Made by a program: the position numbers and the translations under genes | Assembly: GCA_949751835.1 (NCBI GenBank) | Contig: CATKHK010000145.1 | Span: 1 to 58,818, forward strand | Source of the DNA: Blepharisma japonicum | Taxonomy: Eukaryota; Ciliophora; Heterotrichea; Heterotrichida; Blepharismidae | DNA length: 58,818 nt | Reading direction: 5' to 3' | Shown here: piece after piece, positions 35,620-45,850 of the stretch | How the letters are laid out: each line of letters starts with the position of its first letter | Position numbering within the stretch: position 1 is the first letter of the stretch | The notes under the pieces: model-generated | Database searches by the model: none | The model's input: the letters and a program-made list of their open reading frames with translations, nothing else | What the model was told of the DNA's origin: nothing

Positions 35620-36825
35620 TTACACCTTCATTACTCTTATTTTTCCTATTCCATCATTGCCAGTAACCATGTAAATTAGATATGGAAATTTGAAGTCCAA
35701 TATTTCAAAACTTTCATGTATTGTTAGAGCATAAAGTGGCTCCCTCTCATTTCATATAAAAATAAATAAAGTAATGTTTCTTTTAGAGCCTAGAAAATGG
35801 ACTAAAAATAAATTTTTATCTCCCACTATTTGAAAAACTCTTCCTCTCATAGCAATTTCATACTCTTCCTCAGTTTCTATGTCTTTTATAATACTATTCT
35901 CGTCGATATACTGTGAATATAGAGACATAAGATAGTGCTCATTAACCAAAAAAATTAACCCTACATAAGGTTTAACTTCTACTGATGGATTTATATATAC
36001 AAATGAAGAGTCAATTGTACAATGAGCAATTATTTTGCTATTTTTTCTATCGACTCAAAAATCTGGGATTCTCCTATTATCATTTCACTCTAAAAGAGTT
36101 TTTATTCTATAGGGAGATATTGCTAATAATTGATTGGAAGCAAGACCTATAAATACGTCAGATTTTAACACTTTATATTTAACAAGAGATCCAATATTTC
36201 GTTTTGATATAATTTCCCCTAAATTATTCATAAATATTATTTCACCAGAACTAGAAGCAATTGCAACATATTTCCCTTTTTCCAAATAAAATATTTTAGA
36301 TATATATAAATAGTAAATACCATCTAACTCACACTTTCCTTTCGTTTCCCCAGTCCCTGAATAAAAAACCAGTTTATTATTTGTATAAATAATTGCTAAT
36401 TGATCGTTTTCATATGCAATTAAGTGAATAGAAAAATTTTCATGTGAAATTGGTATCGTTTTTATTTCGTTAGTTTCCGGGAATCATGTAGTTAAGGACA
36501 TATCTCTTAAAGCAATAATTTTTAAAGGATCAAATGTGATTGAAAGAGGATAAATTCGTTTGTTTGAAGCTATTGATTTTGTTGCTGAGTTTGATTCAGG
36601 GGCAAAATATTTAATTTTATTTAATCTTCATCTATCTCGAGGCTTCAGCTCTGCGCTGAAAATTATACCAGGGAAAATTTTTTCGGCTACTTTGAAGCTC
36701 CAAAATTTATTAAAATGTTTATTTGTGCTCAAAACTGCGACTATTTCTTGAGGCTCCAAAAAGTCAGCGATTTCATTGAATAAATTATAACTTAAAGCTG
36801 ACAATCTGAAGAAGCCTGATACCAT
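35620..36825 (-). CDS. F-box-like tandem paralogue 3
   Basis: 401 residues, ATG 36825, stop TAA, intact with TGA as Trp (for example after LKPRDR at 36626, after ISPYRIKTLLE, and at the IFIWNEREPLY joint). The N-terminus LSYNLFNEIADFLEPQEIV, then LSTNKHFNKFW, is the F-box-like block. The middle and end keep the family strands (VFYSGTGETKGK, KGKYVAIASSSGEIIF, FLVNEHYLMSLYS, RGRVFQIVGDKNLFLVHF). It ends about 190 bp upstream of paralogue 2. Confidence 0.8.
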
Positions 36826-37354
36826 TTATGATTATTTATATAAATAAACATAAACGCATCTATAATAAGAAGTATTCATAAGTTTATGAATTATCAAGGA
36901 AATCCAAATATCAATCTTATGTTTCATCCTATAAATTGCAAGTCTTTATTGAAAATTAATCATTAACGATATAAATTATTATTTTTCGTGTACTCTTAAT
37001 TTATGAAAAATTCTATTTAAGGATTTATATATCCATTGATGATTTTTTAAAGTATATTATGACTATTGGTCTTATGAGATAATTTAAAGGATCGAAATTT
37101 AATGCCTTAGTCTTAAAATTTGTTAATTTATCGTGCATTCTTGATGCGCAGGATTCATTCGAGTAAGATAATTATTATGTTACAGACAATTTCATTATTT
37201 AAAATTCAATTTTAAATACCCAAACTCGTTGCATGACTATTCCATGCCTATCTTAAGTATTTCTAATAACTGCAGATGATCTCATATAGAGAAGCAGCCT
37301 AATTAAAATTATTATAAATTATGTATAACTTTGAAAATTTATCTTTTTTCTCTC
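36826..37354. other. AT-rich intergenic stretch
   Basis: About 530 bases, stops in all frames, nothing recognisable. Confidence 0.5.
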
Positions 37355-38554
37355 TTACAACTTCATAACATGTATTTCCTCAATCATTATACCAGAAGTA
37401 TATGAATAAATAACATAAGGAAACTCAAATCCTAAAACATTTATTTTCTTATCGAAATCTTTTGTAAAAATTGGCAATTCATCTCCTCATAAATAAAAGA
37501 GAAGACTTGTTTCTCTAATCTCTCAGTGGTGTACTGCTACAAGAATCATTCTTTTGTCCCCAAGTATTGTAGCAACTTCTCTAGCAGCTCTGAATCGATA
37601 TTTTTTATTAGTTTTTTCATCCACAACTGATCAGCAACTTTTATTGTTATTCTTTTGGAAAAATAAATGATCCTCAATATATGCATAATATTTTCCTGCT
37701 TTTGAGATTTGAATTGATTTATGCTGAATTTCAGTCTCCACATTTTTCGATATTCCAATAATTAATTTGTGGTCTTCTTTATTTATAAAAATATTTGGAT
37801 AAACTATATCTTTGAAAACACAAAGTTTTTGGATTTTATTTGGAGATATAGCAAGGACTTCATTATTTACGCATGCAATAAAAATATCATTTTTTATTAC
37901 TTTATATTCAGAAATAGTTCCTAGTTTTCTATTTGAAATAATTTCGCATTTATCATTCATAAATACAACTCATCCGGAATTAAGAAATAATACCAAATAT
38001 TCAGCATTATTTAAATAAAACATTTTAAGCACATTTAAATAATTTATTTCAAAATTTTCAATATCAAGCACAATTTCACTGTTTACGACACATTTCAGCA
38101 TATTATTTGTATATAAAACACATAAATGGCCACTATGATAAGCCAAGGAATGGACTGAGAAATTTGTTTCAAGATTTTTGATAATTTTGTATTTATTTTT
38201 ATATGGTTTTCATTTTGATAAATTTTTGTCTAAAAATAAGGTCAAAACCAAAGGATTATATGAGATATCGAGGACATAAATCATTTTCAAGGAGCCAATC
38301 CGTTGAATTTCAGGATAATTTTTACGCCCAGATATATATTTGATTTGCAAAAGAAGCCATGATTCTCTAACAGTTAGGTTGAAATAGGGTGGGTTTGGGA
38401 TTGTTTTATAGGCGAGTTTAGAGGCTCAAAAAGAGTGGAGACGTTTACTGACTCCAAAGAGAGAGACTATATCAAGGGGTAAAAGATAGTCTGCTATTTC
38501 AGTAAGCAAATTTAGGCTTAAGGATTGAAGACAAGCTTTTTGTTCTGATGCCAT
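37355..38554 (-). CDS. F-box-like tandem paralogue 4, most diverged
   Basis: 399 residues, ATG 38554, stop TAA, TGA as Trp at 37631 (KSCWSVV), in the HHWEIRE stretch, in LYLWGDEL and at other sites. The N-terminal block LSLNLLTEIADYLLPLDIV, then GVSKRLHSFW, fits the same F-box-like pattern. The end (FYLWGDELPIFTKDFDKK, then FEFPYVIYSYTSG) matches the others (FYIWGERVPFYEK; FKFPYIIYMM). It is the oldest or fastest member of the array. Same inferred role. Confidence 0.78.
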
Positions 38555-38841
38555 CTTAAAGCTTAATTATTTTAATGTAATGAATCATTTTATGCTATTT
38601 GCCTAAAAAAGATATTAAAATTAGGATGAAATTTAATTAATATTAGGCATCTTTGGTTTTCTTTTTGTTGAAGTTATTGAAAACTCTACGAAAAAATTTC
38701 TTCAAAATTATATTTAGCTAAAACCACTACTAGAACGAGACCATTAGATCGGCAAAATTTAGGCAAGACAAAAGTTTTTCTTAATAGTTTATATCATAAT
38801 ATTCTTAGCATTTTCTTTTAATGTGAAAATAATTTGGGTAT

Positions 38842-39795
38842 ATGGGAATTCCACATAAGATAATTATGAAAATTTTACTATTTATCATAATCAGTACAGC
38901 TTTAGCTCAAGCAGATCAAGAAGCACAAATCCCAGATCATGAACACAGCATTGAAGAGCAGCAAAACCTTGAAACTCCAGCACCAGATAAAGAAGAAATA
39001 TATCAAGCCCCAAATGACCCAATTAATGATGAAAAAGCTGTACCAACAAACCCTCTGTTTGAAAATCCTCTGCCAAAGGATGAAGCTGCTAAAGAGCCTT
39101 TTAGAGGAATTCCTTTAAATACTATAACCAAAGAAGACTTATTAAGAGAAAATGACCCAGATTACAAACATCACGAAGTCAACCCTGATGACCCTACATA
39201 TGATCTTGCCAAAGAATGGGAAGAACACATGAAAGATTTTGTCCCTGACGAAATGATCACCTTTGAAATGGTCCCTCTTGGCGAAGATGAATTTTACGCA
39301 GATATAACCATTTCGCCTTCACATGTACGTGGAGCTTGGTTTGTGTCAAGTAAAGAAACAACTGATATTGATTTTTTTATTGTAGATCCCAGGGATAGAG
39401 TTCTTGTTGTGCTCAGAAAAAGGAAAGAAGCTGTTTTTTGGTTTGATGCCATGTATAAAGGCCAATATTTTTTGAGGTTCAAAAATTACAGCATATTGCA
39501 GAAACATTATGTGACATTGGCTTTGCACACTGGGAACTCAACAGAAGAAATTCTTTTAAATCAACATTTGGAGCCTGTAGAGCAATATTTAGTGAAAATC
39601 CAAAAAGGGGTCAAGGATTTTCAGGTGGATAATCAGTTCGCGACACTAAGAATGGAGTCTCATTATAGGACTGTGGCGAATGCTAATGACAATTTGTTCT
39701 GGTTCAGCATTTTAGAGAGTTTTGGGGTGGTCGTGGTGACTTTTTGGCAAATGTTTTATATAAAGAAATTGCTGGAAAATAGAAGAATGCTTTAG
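38842..39795 (+). CDS. p24/TMED-family cargo receptor with long acidic N-terminal extension
   Basis: 317 residues, stop TAG, no TGA inside. The start could be ATG 38842 or ATG 38866; the second begins exactly at a signal peptide (MKILLFIIISTALAQA). Residues about 25-125 are acidic and Pro-rich. About 130-235 form a GOLD-like beta domain (ADITISPSHVRGAWFVSS, IDFFIVDPRDRVL, YFLRFKNYS). The C-terminus matches the p24 signature: RMESHYRTVANANDNLFW, then one membrane segment and a short tail LLENRRML. p24 proteins are about 200-230 residues; the extension makes this one longer. p24 proteins cycle between ER and Golgi in COPI/COPII vesicles; the tail lacks a clear dilysine at the very end. Confidence 0.88.
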   Translation: MGIPHKIIMKILLFIIISTALAQADQEAQIPDHEHSIEEQQNLETPAPDKEEIYQAPNDPINDEKAVPTNPLFENPLPKDEAAKEPFRGIPLNTITKEDLLRENDPDYKHHEVNPDDPTYDLAKEWEEHMKDFVPDEMITFEMVPLGEDEFYADITISPSHVRGAWFVSSKETTDIDFFIVDPRDRVLVVLRKRKEAVFWFDAMYKGQYFLRFKNYSILQKHYVTLALHTGNSTEEILLNQHLEPVEQYLVKIQKGVKDFQVDNQFATLRMESHYRTVANANDNLFWFSILESFGVVVVTFWQMFYIKKLLENRRML

Positions 39796-39832
39796 GTAAT
39801 CATTAATAACATATTTATTAGTCTATAAATTA

Positions 39833-40342
39833 CTATTTTTCTTTTAATTTGTATTCTTTAATCCATGGCACGTGGTTAAGTATGATCTTATTAACTTGTT
39901 TGTCCCCAATCGCAAATAACAATTTAACTTTTTGTATTGAAAGGTTGCGCTTTTTCTCTGAAACTCGGTTTCTTTTGGAGTGGACTATAAATTCTAGCAA
40001 AAAATCTTTTAATTTTGCGAATTTTTCTGAGGAAATAACTCTTTTCATTTGTTTTGTGGGTAAATTATCGATAAGTCAGTTAAGGGTTGTAGGAAGTTTG
40101 CAAGTGATAAGGACTAGTTTAAATAAGTTAAACCTTTCTCGTTTAATAAGTTCCATTAGTTCAGGCTTGGCAAGGTCTTTTAGAAGAGCTTCTGCTTCTT
40201 CATAGTTTTCTTCTCTGAGGGATTTCATAAATTCTTTGGAAAGATGAGAAAAATAGGCTTCTCGTTTTGTTTCAGCTGATTGATTTTGTTTTTCATTTTC
40301 CTCTTTTTCTTCCTTTTTATCGTTTCCTTTACGATATTTCAT
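39833..40342 (-). CDS. Small charged protein of unknown function
   Basis: 169 residues from ATG 40342 to TAG, with one TGA (40073-40075) as Trp (NWLIDNLP). Residues 1-30 are a Lys/Glu-rich low-complexity head; the rest is helical and basic (FMKSLREENYEEAEALLKD; LKDFLLEFIVHSKRN). Fold not recognised. Convergent with the p24 gene, 37 bp between stops. Confidence 0.65.
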
Positions 40343-40480
40343 TTGATTTATAGGGGGGCTTATTAAAATTTGGAATAATAGAAATTTAATAAAGAATGCT
40401 TATTAAGCAGCTAAAAAGACATGCATTGAAATAATAGCTAATTGTTTAACAGAAAACATCAGGTTTTTTTTGTTTGATAA

Positions 40481-40795
40481 ACTCTGAGAGGAGAATTCGG
40501 TATCTGCAATCTTGGAGATACTGAATATTATCAAGTAACTTTCTTTGTCCCAAAATATAGTCAATGCATCAATTTAAAAGACATTGAATATGGAATTATC
40601 ATAAGATATCCAATCCCTATTAAAGAAATTATAAAAGATTGGGTTTGCAATTGAAATAAAAAATTTCCACCTGTAGAATGGCATTATGCTCCAGCTGCTT
40701 TATGCAAAATGCTTCCAGATGCTTCTCCAAAACCCAAAAGAATCTGAATTGAAGACTTTAAATTTCTACCTCCTATTGAATTTGTAGTATATTAA
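40481..40795 (+). pseudogene. C-terminal fragment of an unrecognised gene
   Basis: An open stretch of about 104 codons with two TGA as Trp (VCNWNKKFPPVEWHY and PKRIWIEDFKFLPPIEF) ending in TAA; no ATG upstream before a TAA at 40478. The distal half (from about 40631) is repeated at 45669-45850 at the left edge of the second receptor unit. Coding character (clean frame, W at TGA) suggests a real protein end that lost its 5' part. Family unknown. Confidence 0.5.
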
Positions 40796-43700
40796 AAGAA
40801 AATTTTATTATTTTTAATAAACTTGCTTTCTCGTAAAATCTTTGGATACAGATTCTTCAGATGATCTGCGTGGGGCAATTTTTGAAAGAGCTATCTTTGA
40901 GTGCTTACCAAAAGTAAATGCGAACCTGTATAAATTGGTTGTATCTAAGCCTTTTCTTCTATATAACAGACTGGGATATTTTTTTCTTTGTACATAAACT
41001 CCAGTCAGAGCAATTACTGTCCACCCTATAATGACCAAGATTAAATATATCAAGTAATTTCCTTCAATATTAGCTGAGATTGTGGAAAGTAGAGAAAGCC
41101 ATAGTACACCTATTAAACTTAGAGCTTGCCACCAGCACAGTCTTGGATAATTATAAGGCTTCCATCTAAATATAAATCCAATATAAGCAGCCATTAAGAT
41201 AGCAAATAAAACCCCATGAGCTGTACATTCGGCCCTTTTCAATGTTTTATTCATCACTATAAAAATAACTTGGACTACAGTTTTTACCATTAAAAATAAA
41301 GGAGATGTATGGATGTGCAAATTATGCTGCAATTCTTGCCACAATGGTCTACAAAATATTGCAAGAGGCTCATAGCATAAAAGAGCAATAAATGAAAAAA
41401 TCGCATATATTAAATGCTTGTCTTTTCAGCAAAAATAATAGCAATCTTGAACTAGAAAGCTGTCAGTAAAATTTTCTCCAATAGATTCGTCGCACACAAA
41501 TACATTCAAGCACATAGAAATAAAAGGAATGAAGCATAAATTGCCTAAAATAGGCATTAAATAATCTGCAATTCAAGCTAAAAATCTAAAAAATGATACA
41601 CTGGGGAATTTTTCATCCAATCTGAGTAAAATAATAGCACACAAAATTATTCATGCGATAATAGATCCATAAACTCCATCGATTATAATCCAAAATACCC
41701 CGTTTTTAAGCTTCAAAATGTTTTCTAAGTTAAGAGAAAACGAATTGCTGATTTTTGCTAAAAAGCGATTGATTATAGTTATATCTGGCCCCATGGCTAC
41801 AAACTGGAAAAATTCTATACCAACAGTTAAAAGAACAATAATATCTTGCAGTGAAATTTCTTGTCTTTGCTTAAGTTCTTCTATATTTATATTTCATCAA
41901 GTTTTTCATATATAAGCAGTCGAAGCTAGAGACAGCAAAGCAAATCCAAAGCAAATACCAAAAGTAAGGATTCTTCCTTTTGTAAACGTTCTTATTAGCT
42001 TATCAGAAAAAGGACATACATTATCTTGATTTCTCAAGTCACTTGGCTTTATAGTAGACCCATCTCCATAAATAATGGGTAGATCAATAGCTAGCAATAT
42101 ACTGCTATATGGATGAAATTCTCCCGATTTATAAGCAGTCACATTTCCCGAAATTGCATCTATTTTATTGACTCTAATGTCAAAAATTTCCATAATTCTG
42201 TCATTACTGTTTTTATCAATAGAAAATTTTCCTGTACATCCAATAAACTTTTGTGCCCTCATTGTCAAATTTAGTTGATAAGGGTCATAGTAATCAAGTC
42301 CTTGATTTATAATAGAGTCTAAGGCAGCTGCTATATAATAAGCTGCATCGTAGTAATTGCAAGCATATGAATTAGGGACAGTATTATAGCGAGATGCTAT
42401 CTTTGAGTATGCAAATTGTCCAATTTTTCCAACCCAATTTTGTCCAGCAATAGTTATCATAGGGACTCCTGTCTCTTTTAATTTATAAGTATACATAGAA
42501 TCGTATTGTGTAAGTGTGAGATACAATGGAGTCGCAATAAAAATAACGAGATCTCCTTTTCTTAGACCCATATCATATAACTCTTCAAGAACGTAATATA
42601 TTTCAGGTGGCATAAATAATAAAACCAGAAGCCTAGCTTGTGTATCAATAACCGCTTTTAATGAGCTGGCATAGCGTTTTATGGTAGTTCTGTTTAGATT
42701 TTCAGAGATCTCTCTGGAGCTTTCAGGGTTCATAATTTCTAAGCCATATTCATTGGTATTTTTTATAAACGCGGAATATATTGATTTATTTGATGTATCA
42801 TTAGAATATAAGACACAAAGTTTGTTCCAGCCTAAAGCTTTAAGTAAAAGTGAAGTCAAAGTAAGCATATAGTTGTTTGAAATAGTGATTCTTGTAAATC
42901 AAGGATAGTGTGCTGTAGAGTTAAGTACATAGTCACCAGTTGTTGGCCCAACAACAGGCAAACTTAAATTGAACCTTTTAAAGAGATTCATCTCTGCAAT
43001 TGCCATTAAAGAAGTAGCTGATATATGCGCTAGTCCAAGCTTATCTATATCTTTGGTGAAGCAGGCTGTTGCAAATTTTTCATCATAAACTGTTACACCG
43101 CAATCAAAACTAAAACTCTCTATTTGAAAATTCTTTAAAATCCCTAATGTGCCATCATTTATTAAATTTCATGCTGTATATGCACCATAATAAAAAGGAG
43201 GTAAAGATGTTACCGGAGGAGCTCCAGGGTTGGTTGGACCTCCAGAGACTGATATGTACAAAATCTTTTTTGCTGATTTTGGTGCATTATGAGTATTTCC
43301 TGGGAAAGTTAAGTTTTTGAATACTTTTACTCTTCCATCAGAAACTGACCCAACAATTTCTCTTTTACCATCCTGAATATTTACAATAGAAAATTGATTT
43401 TTTTCGTTATATTCTCTCAGCAAGTACCTTATCTCTTCAATTGTTGATGGCTCAGTTGTGCTATTAAATAAATATCGTAATAAGTTTTCTGTTGAATTAA
43501 ATAAAAACTCCTTTTCGGAGATTGCATATTCTTGACCTTTTAGAGTAATAATAATTGCTCCATTAGTTTTACATTCATAGCCGCTGTTTTGATTTAAAAT
43601 TAATCCATCTCCACTAAGTAGAAGCTTTTTGGATTTTAATGTCTCTTGAATTTTTATCGAGACAACAGAATTTGCAAAAATATAATATAATGTGGCACCT

Positions 43701-44440
43701 CAAGGCTTGATAATCCGATTTACTAAACTTTCAATGTTTGTTGACGATTCTACAGCCAAGTAATCAAAATTCGCTGAAAAATCTAAAAATTTATTTTTAC
43801 TATGTATACTATCTTCATCAGTGATTACAAGTCCTTGAGTTCAATTGAAAAAATCTAAAATTGCAAAATATGCATTCATTTGAATTGAATATGAAGAGAC
43901 GATGTTGTAAGTCCATTCGTCATCGTAATAAGGTCCATCATACTTTTTCTGAGGGACCAAATGAATTTTCTTGCTTATTTTACATAGTTGAGATAGGCTT
44001 AATTGTATTTCAAAATTTTCTGATAAATCAAGAACAATTAAAATATCCGGAAACACACTAAGGCACTCTAAAATTGCTGAATAGTTACAATAATTCCAGT
44101 CAATAGCTGGCTCAATTTTTTTAATTACTTCTTCGATCCAAATTTGGCTGTGCTTATCTGTATCGTTTCGCACAATAAGCATATCAGTAGAAGAAGACCA
44201 ATTTAGCATAGCTAAAAGACATCATGTCTTAATAAGTCCTGTGCCAGAAAATACTTGCTTCTTTTTTTCGGAATTTTTATTCATTTATATCAAATAAATA
44301 TTTCATTCTTAAAAGAGATAAAAAAAATTTAAGGAATTTTATTGGGGAGAATATTCATAAAATAAAAACAAATATTATCATTTCTGTCCTGAAAGCATAT
44401 ATAATTTTATGGCATTACTAATTTTTTATCATCTAACTAA
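40631..44440. repeat. Segmental duplication, unit 1
   Basis: Matches 45669-49500 almost base for base: fragment of the unknown gene, the complete receptor gene, and about 150 bases upstream of its ATG. The units sit 5056 bases apart along the aligned receptor coding region. Confidence 0.85.
40814..44284 (-). CDS. Tandem PBP1-like receptor with multi-pass membrane module, copy 1
   Basis: 1156 residues (3471 bp) from ATG 44284 to TAA, intact with TGA as Trp (for example KTWC near residue 21, AYTAW at 372, AYIWKTWW at 793). Residues about 10-32 form a hydrophobic signal or anchor. About 30-345 is a first periplasmic-binding-protein type I-like region (closing with NIQDGKREIVGS, NLTFPGNT). About 365-760 is a second, better conserved one (KALGWNKLCVLYSND, YYDAAYYIAAALDSI, CTGKFSIDKNSNDRIME), then IIYGDGSTIKP. 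About 769-1110 has about nine hydrophobic segments beginning ILTFGICFGFALL; the tail is basic. This layout recalls class C receptor ectodomains; the membrane part is not clearly seven-pass. Likely a surface sensor for a small molecule; ligand unknown. Confidence 0.88.
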
Positions 44441-44601
44441 GAGCAATGGCTTTATTATTGTAGGCTGTAACATCATCAGGTTTTATTTTAATTGCTTCTT
44501 TAAAGCACTCTATTGCCTCGCTTAATTTATCTTCTTTCTCAAGGCCTTTTGCCTTTTTCAAGCCAATTCAGATAATCTCTAGACAAATTGTGATCCATCA
44601 T
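44425..44601 (-). pseudogene. 5' relic of a TPR gene
   Basis: Reads MDHNLSRDYLNWLEKGK, then after a frame change LEKEDKLSEAIECFKEAI and KPDDVTAYNNKAIALS, then TAG. It matches the start of the TPR gene at 9787 (MDRALPEDYRVWLKTGN and AIESYNETIILKPD). It begins immediately outside the duplicated receptor unit. Confidence 0.7.
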
Positions 44602-45236
44602 ATTTAGTTTACCTATAATTTGTATAGCGTATTATATAATACTGGAAAATGAAAATTAGAGTGGCCAAGCTTAAAGAATTTATTAAAAAAATAAAATTAG
44701 TTCTAACATTAAGCTCTATTAAGTGATAGCCAATTTATTTTATTTATATATGACACTTAATGGCTTTGGAAAAATAAAGGTTAGTAGTTATATTTAATTA
44801 AATCTTTATGAGACCTTATAAGAGTAAGCCAGATTGATATCATTAACGTTGATTAAGATTATTTATAAGCTTTCTGATGGCTGCAGGATATCGTGCCTAT
44901 CTTTCACTCAGAAATTTGCACCTTTAGATCTATCAGCCCCTCAGGAGAATGTGCAATATAAAGAAGCAAGATTCTAGGATGGCTAGGTCCTATATCACTT
45001 TAGATTTTCCCAAATGCAATTGTCTTGCCGGAAATCTACAGAATCTAGCTAAATTTATAAACTAAAAGCAATTTTGTATTTATCAAGATCCCTATTACTG
45101 AGTAAGCTAGTATTATTAGGAACAAAAGGATGAGTTGGTTCAAATTAGAGTTACGAATATCAAATAATTATAATAGATATTATGATTATAGCATTATTTT
45201 ATAATTTAATTGATTAAAATAATGAGAAATGATTAA
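44602..45236. other. Non-coding stretch between two TPR relics
   Basis: About 635 bases with stops in every frame. It lies where the middle of the TPR gene would be expected but shows no TPR code. Perhaps decayed or replaced sequence. Confidence 0.4.
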
Positions 45237-45649
45237 TTACTCCAAACTTACTATCAGGATACTGATAGTTTCAACGTCAAGCTCTGCTAGATTATAGCCG
45301 ATTTGTTCTAGTTTCATACAGTAGTCAATAACCTTTGAAAAGCAAAGACTGGCAATAATGCTTATGTCTCTCAGTAAGCTTGGCTTATTCAATAAGTAAC
45401 ATTTATATTTATTTCTTTTATATAAACAACGTTGAATCCACAAGAATTAAAATTTTTTACTTCTATTTCTGAAGAAGTAACTTTCACTAATTGATTGGTA
45501 ATTTCTTTTGGATCTAAATTATTTAGATTTTTATCATACATGATTGCATAGAGTATCTTTAAAGTGCCAATAATACTTAAAACAACAGATAGATTAGCAA
45601 ATAGCTTTTCTCTTAAATGATCAGGAAAAAAATCTATTCAATTTTTCAT
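45237..45649 (-). pseudogene. 3' relic of a TPR gene
   Basis: From about 45649 it reads TLKILYAIMYDKNLNNLDP, like ALKILYAIQYNLILKDLSP of the gene at 9787-13506. After a frame change (about 45440) it reads KCYLLNKPSLLRDISIIAS and KLEQIGYNLAELDVETI, matching KCQLLNKQALVKDLITLTN and KLQQLGYNLLELDVDTI. It ends with a stop where the intact gene has two more residues. Same strand as the 5' relic at 44425, so both come from one lost gene copy. Confidence 0.75.
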
Positions 45650-45664
45650 AAGTTCTTTTTTTCT

Positions 45665-45850
45665 CCAATATAAAAGATTGGGTTTGCAATTGAAATAAAA
45701 AATTTCCACCTGTAGAATGGCATTATGCTTCAACTGCTTTATGCAAAAGGCTTCCAGATGCTTCTCCAAAACCCAAAAGAATCTGAATTGAAGACTTTAA
45801 ATTTCTATCTCCTATTGAATTTGTAAAGATAGTTAAGTTAATAGTATATT
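45665..45850 (+). pseudogene. Second copy of the unknown C-terminal fragment
   Basis: Repeats 40627-40795: KDWVCNWNKKFPPVEWHY, then PDASPKPKRIWIEDFKF, with a small insertion before the stop. It carries no start and marks the left edge of receptor unit 2. Confidence 0.6.

Noticed and set aside
40814-44284. Calling the receptors class C GPCRs or guanylate cyclases
   Set aside because: The membrane part has about nine hydrophobic segments and no recognisable 7tm_3 signature; no cyclase domain is present. Only the ectodomain resemblance is supported.
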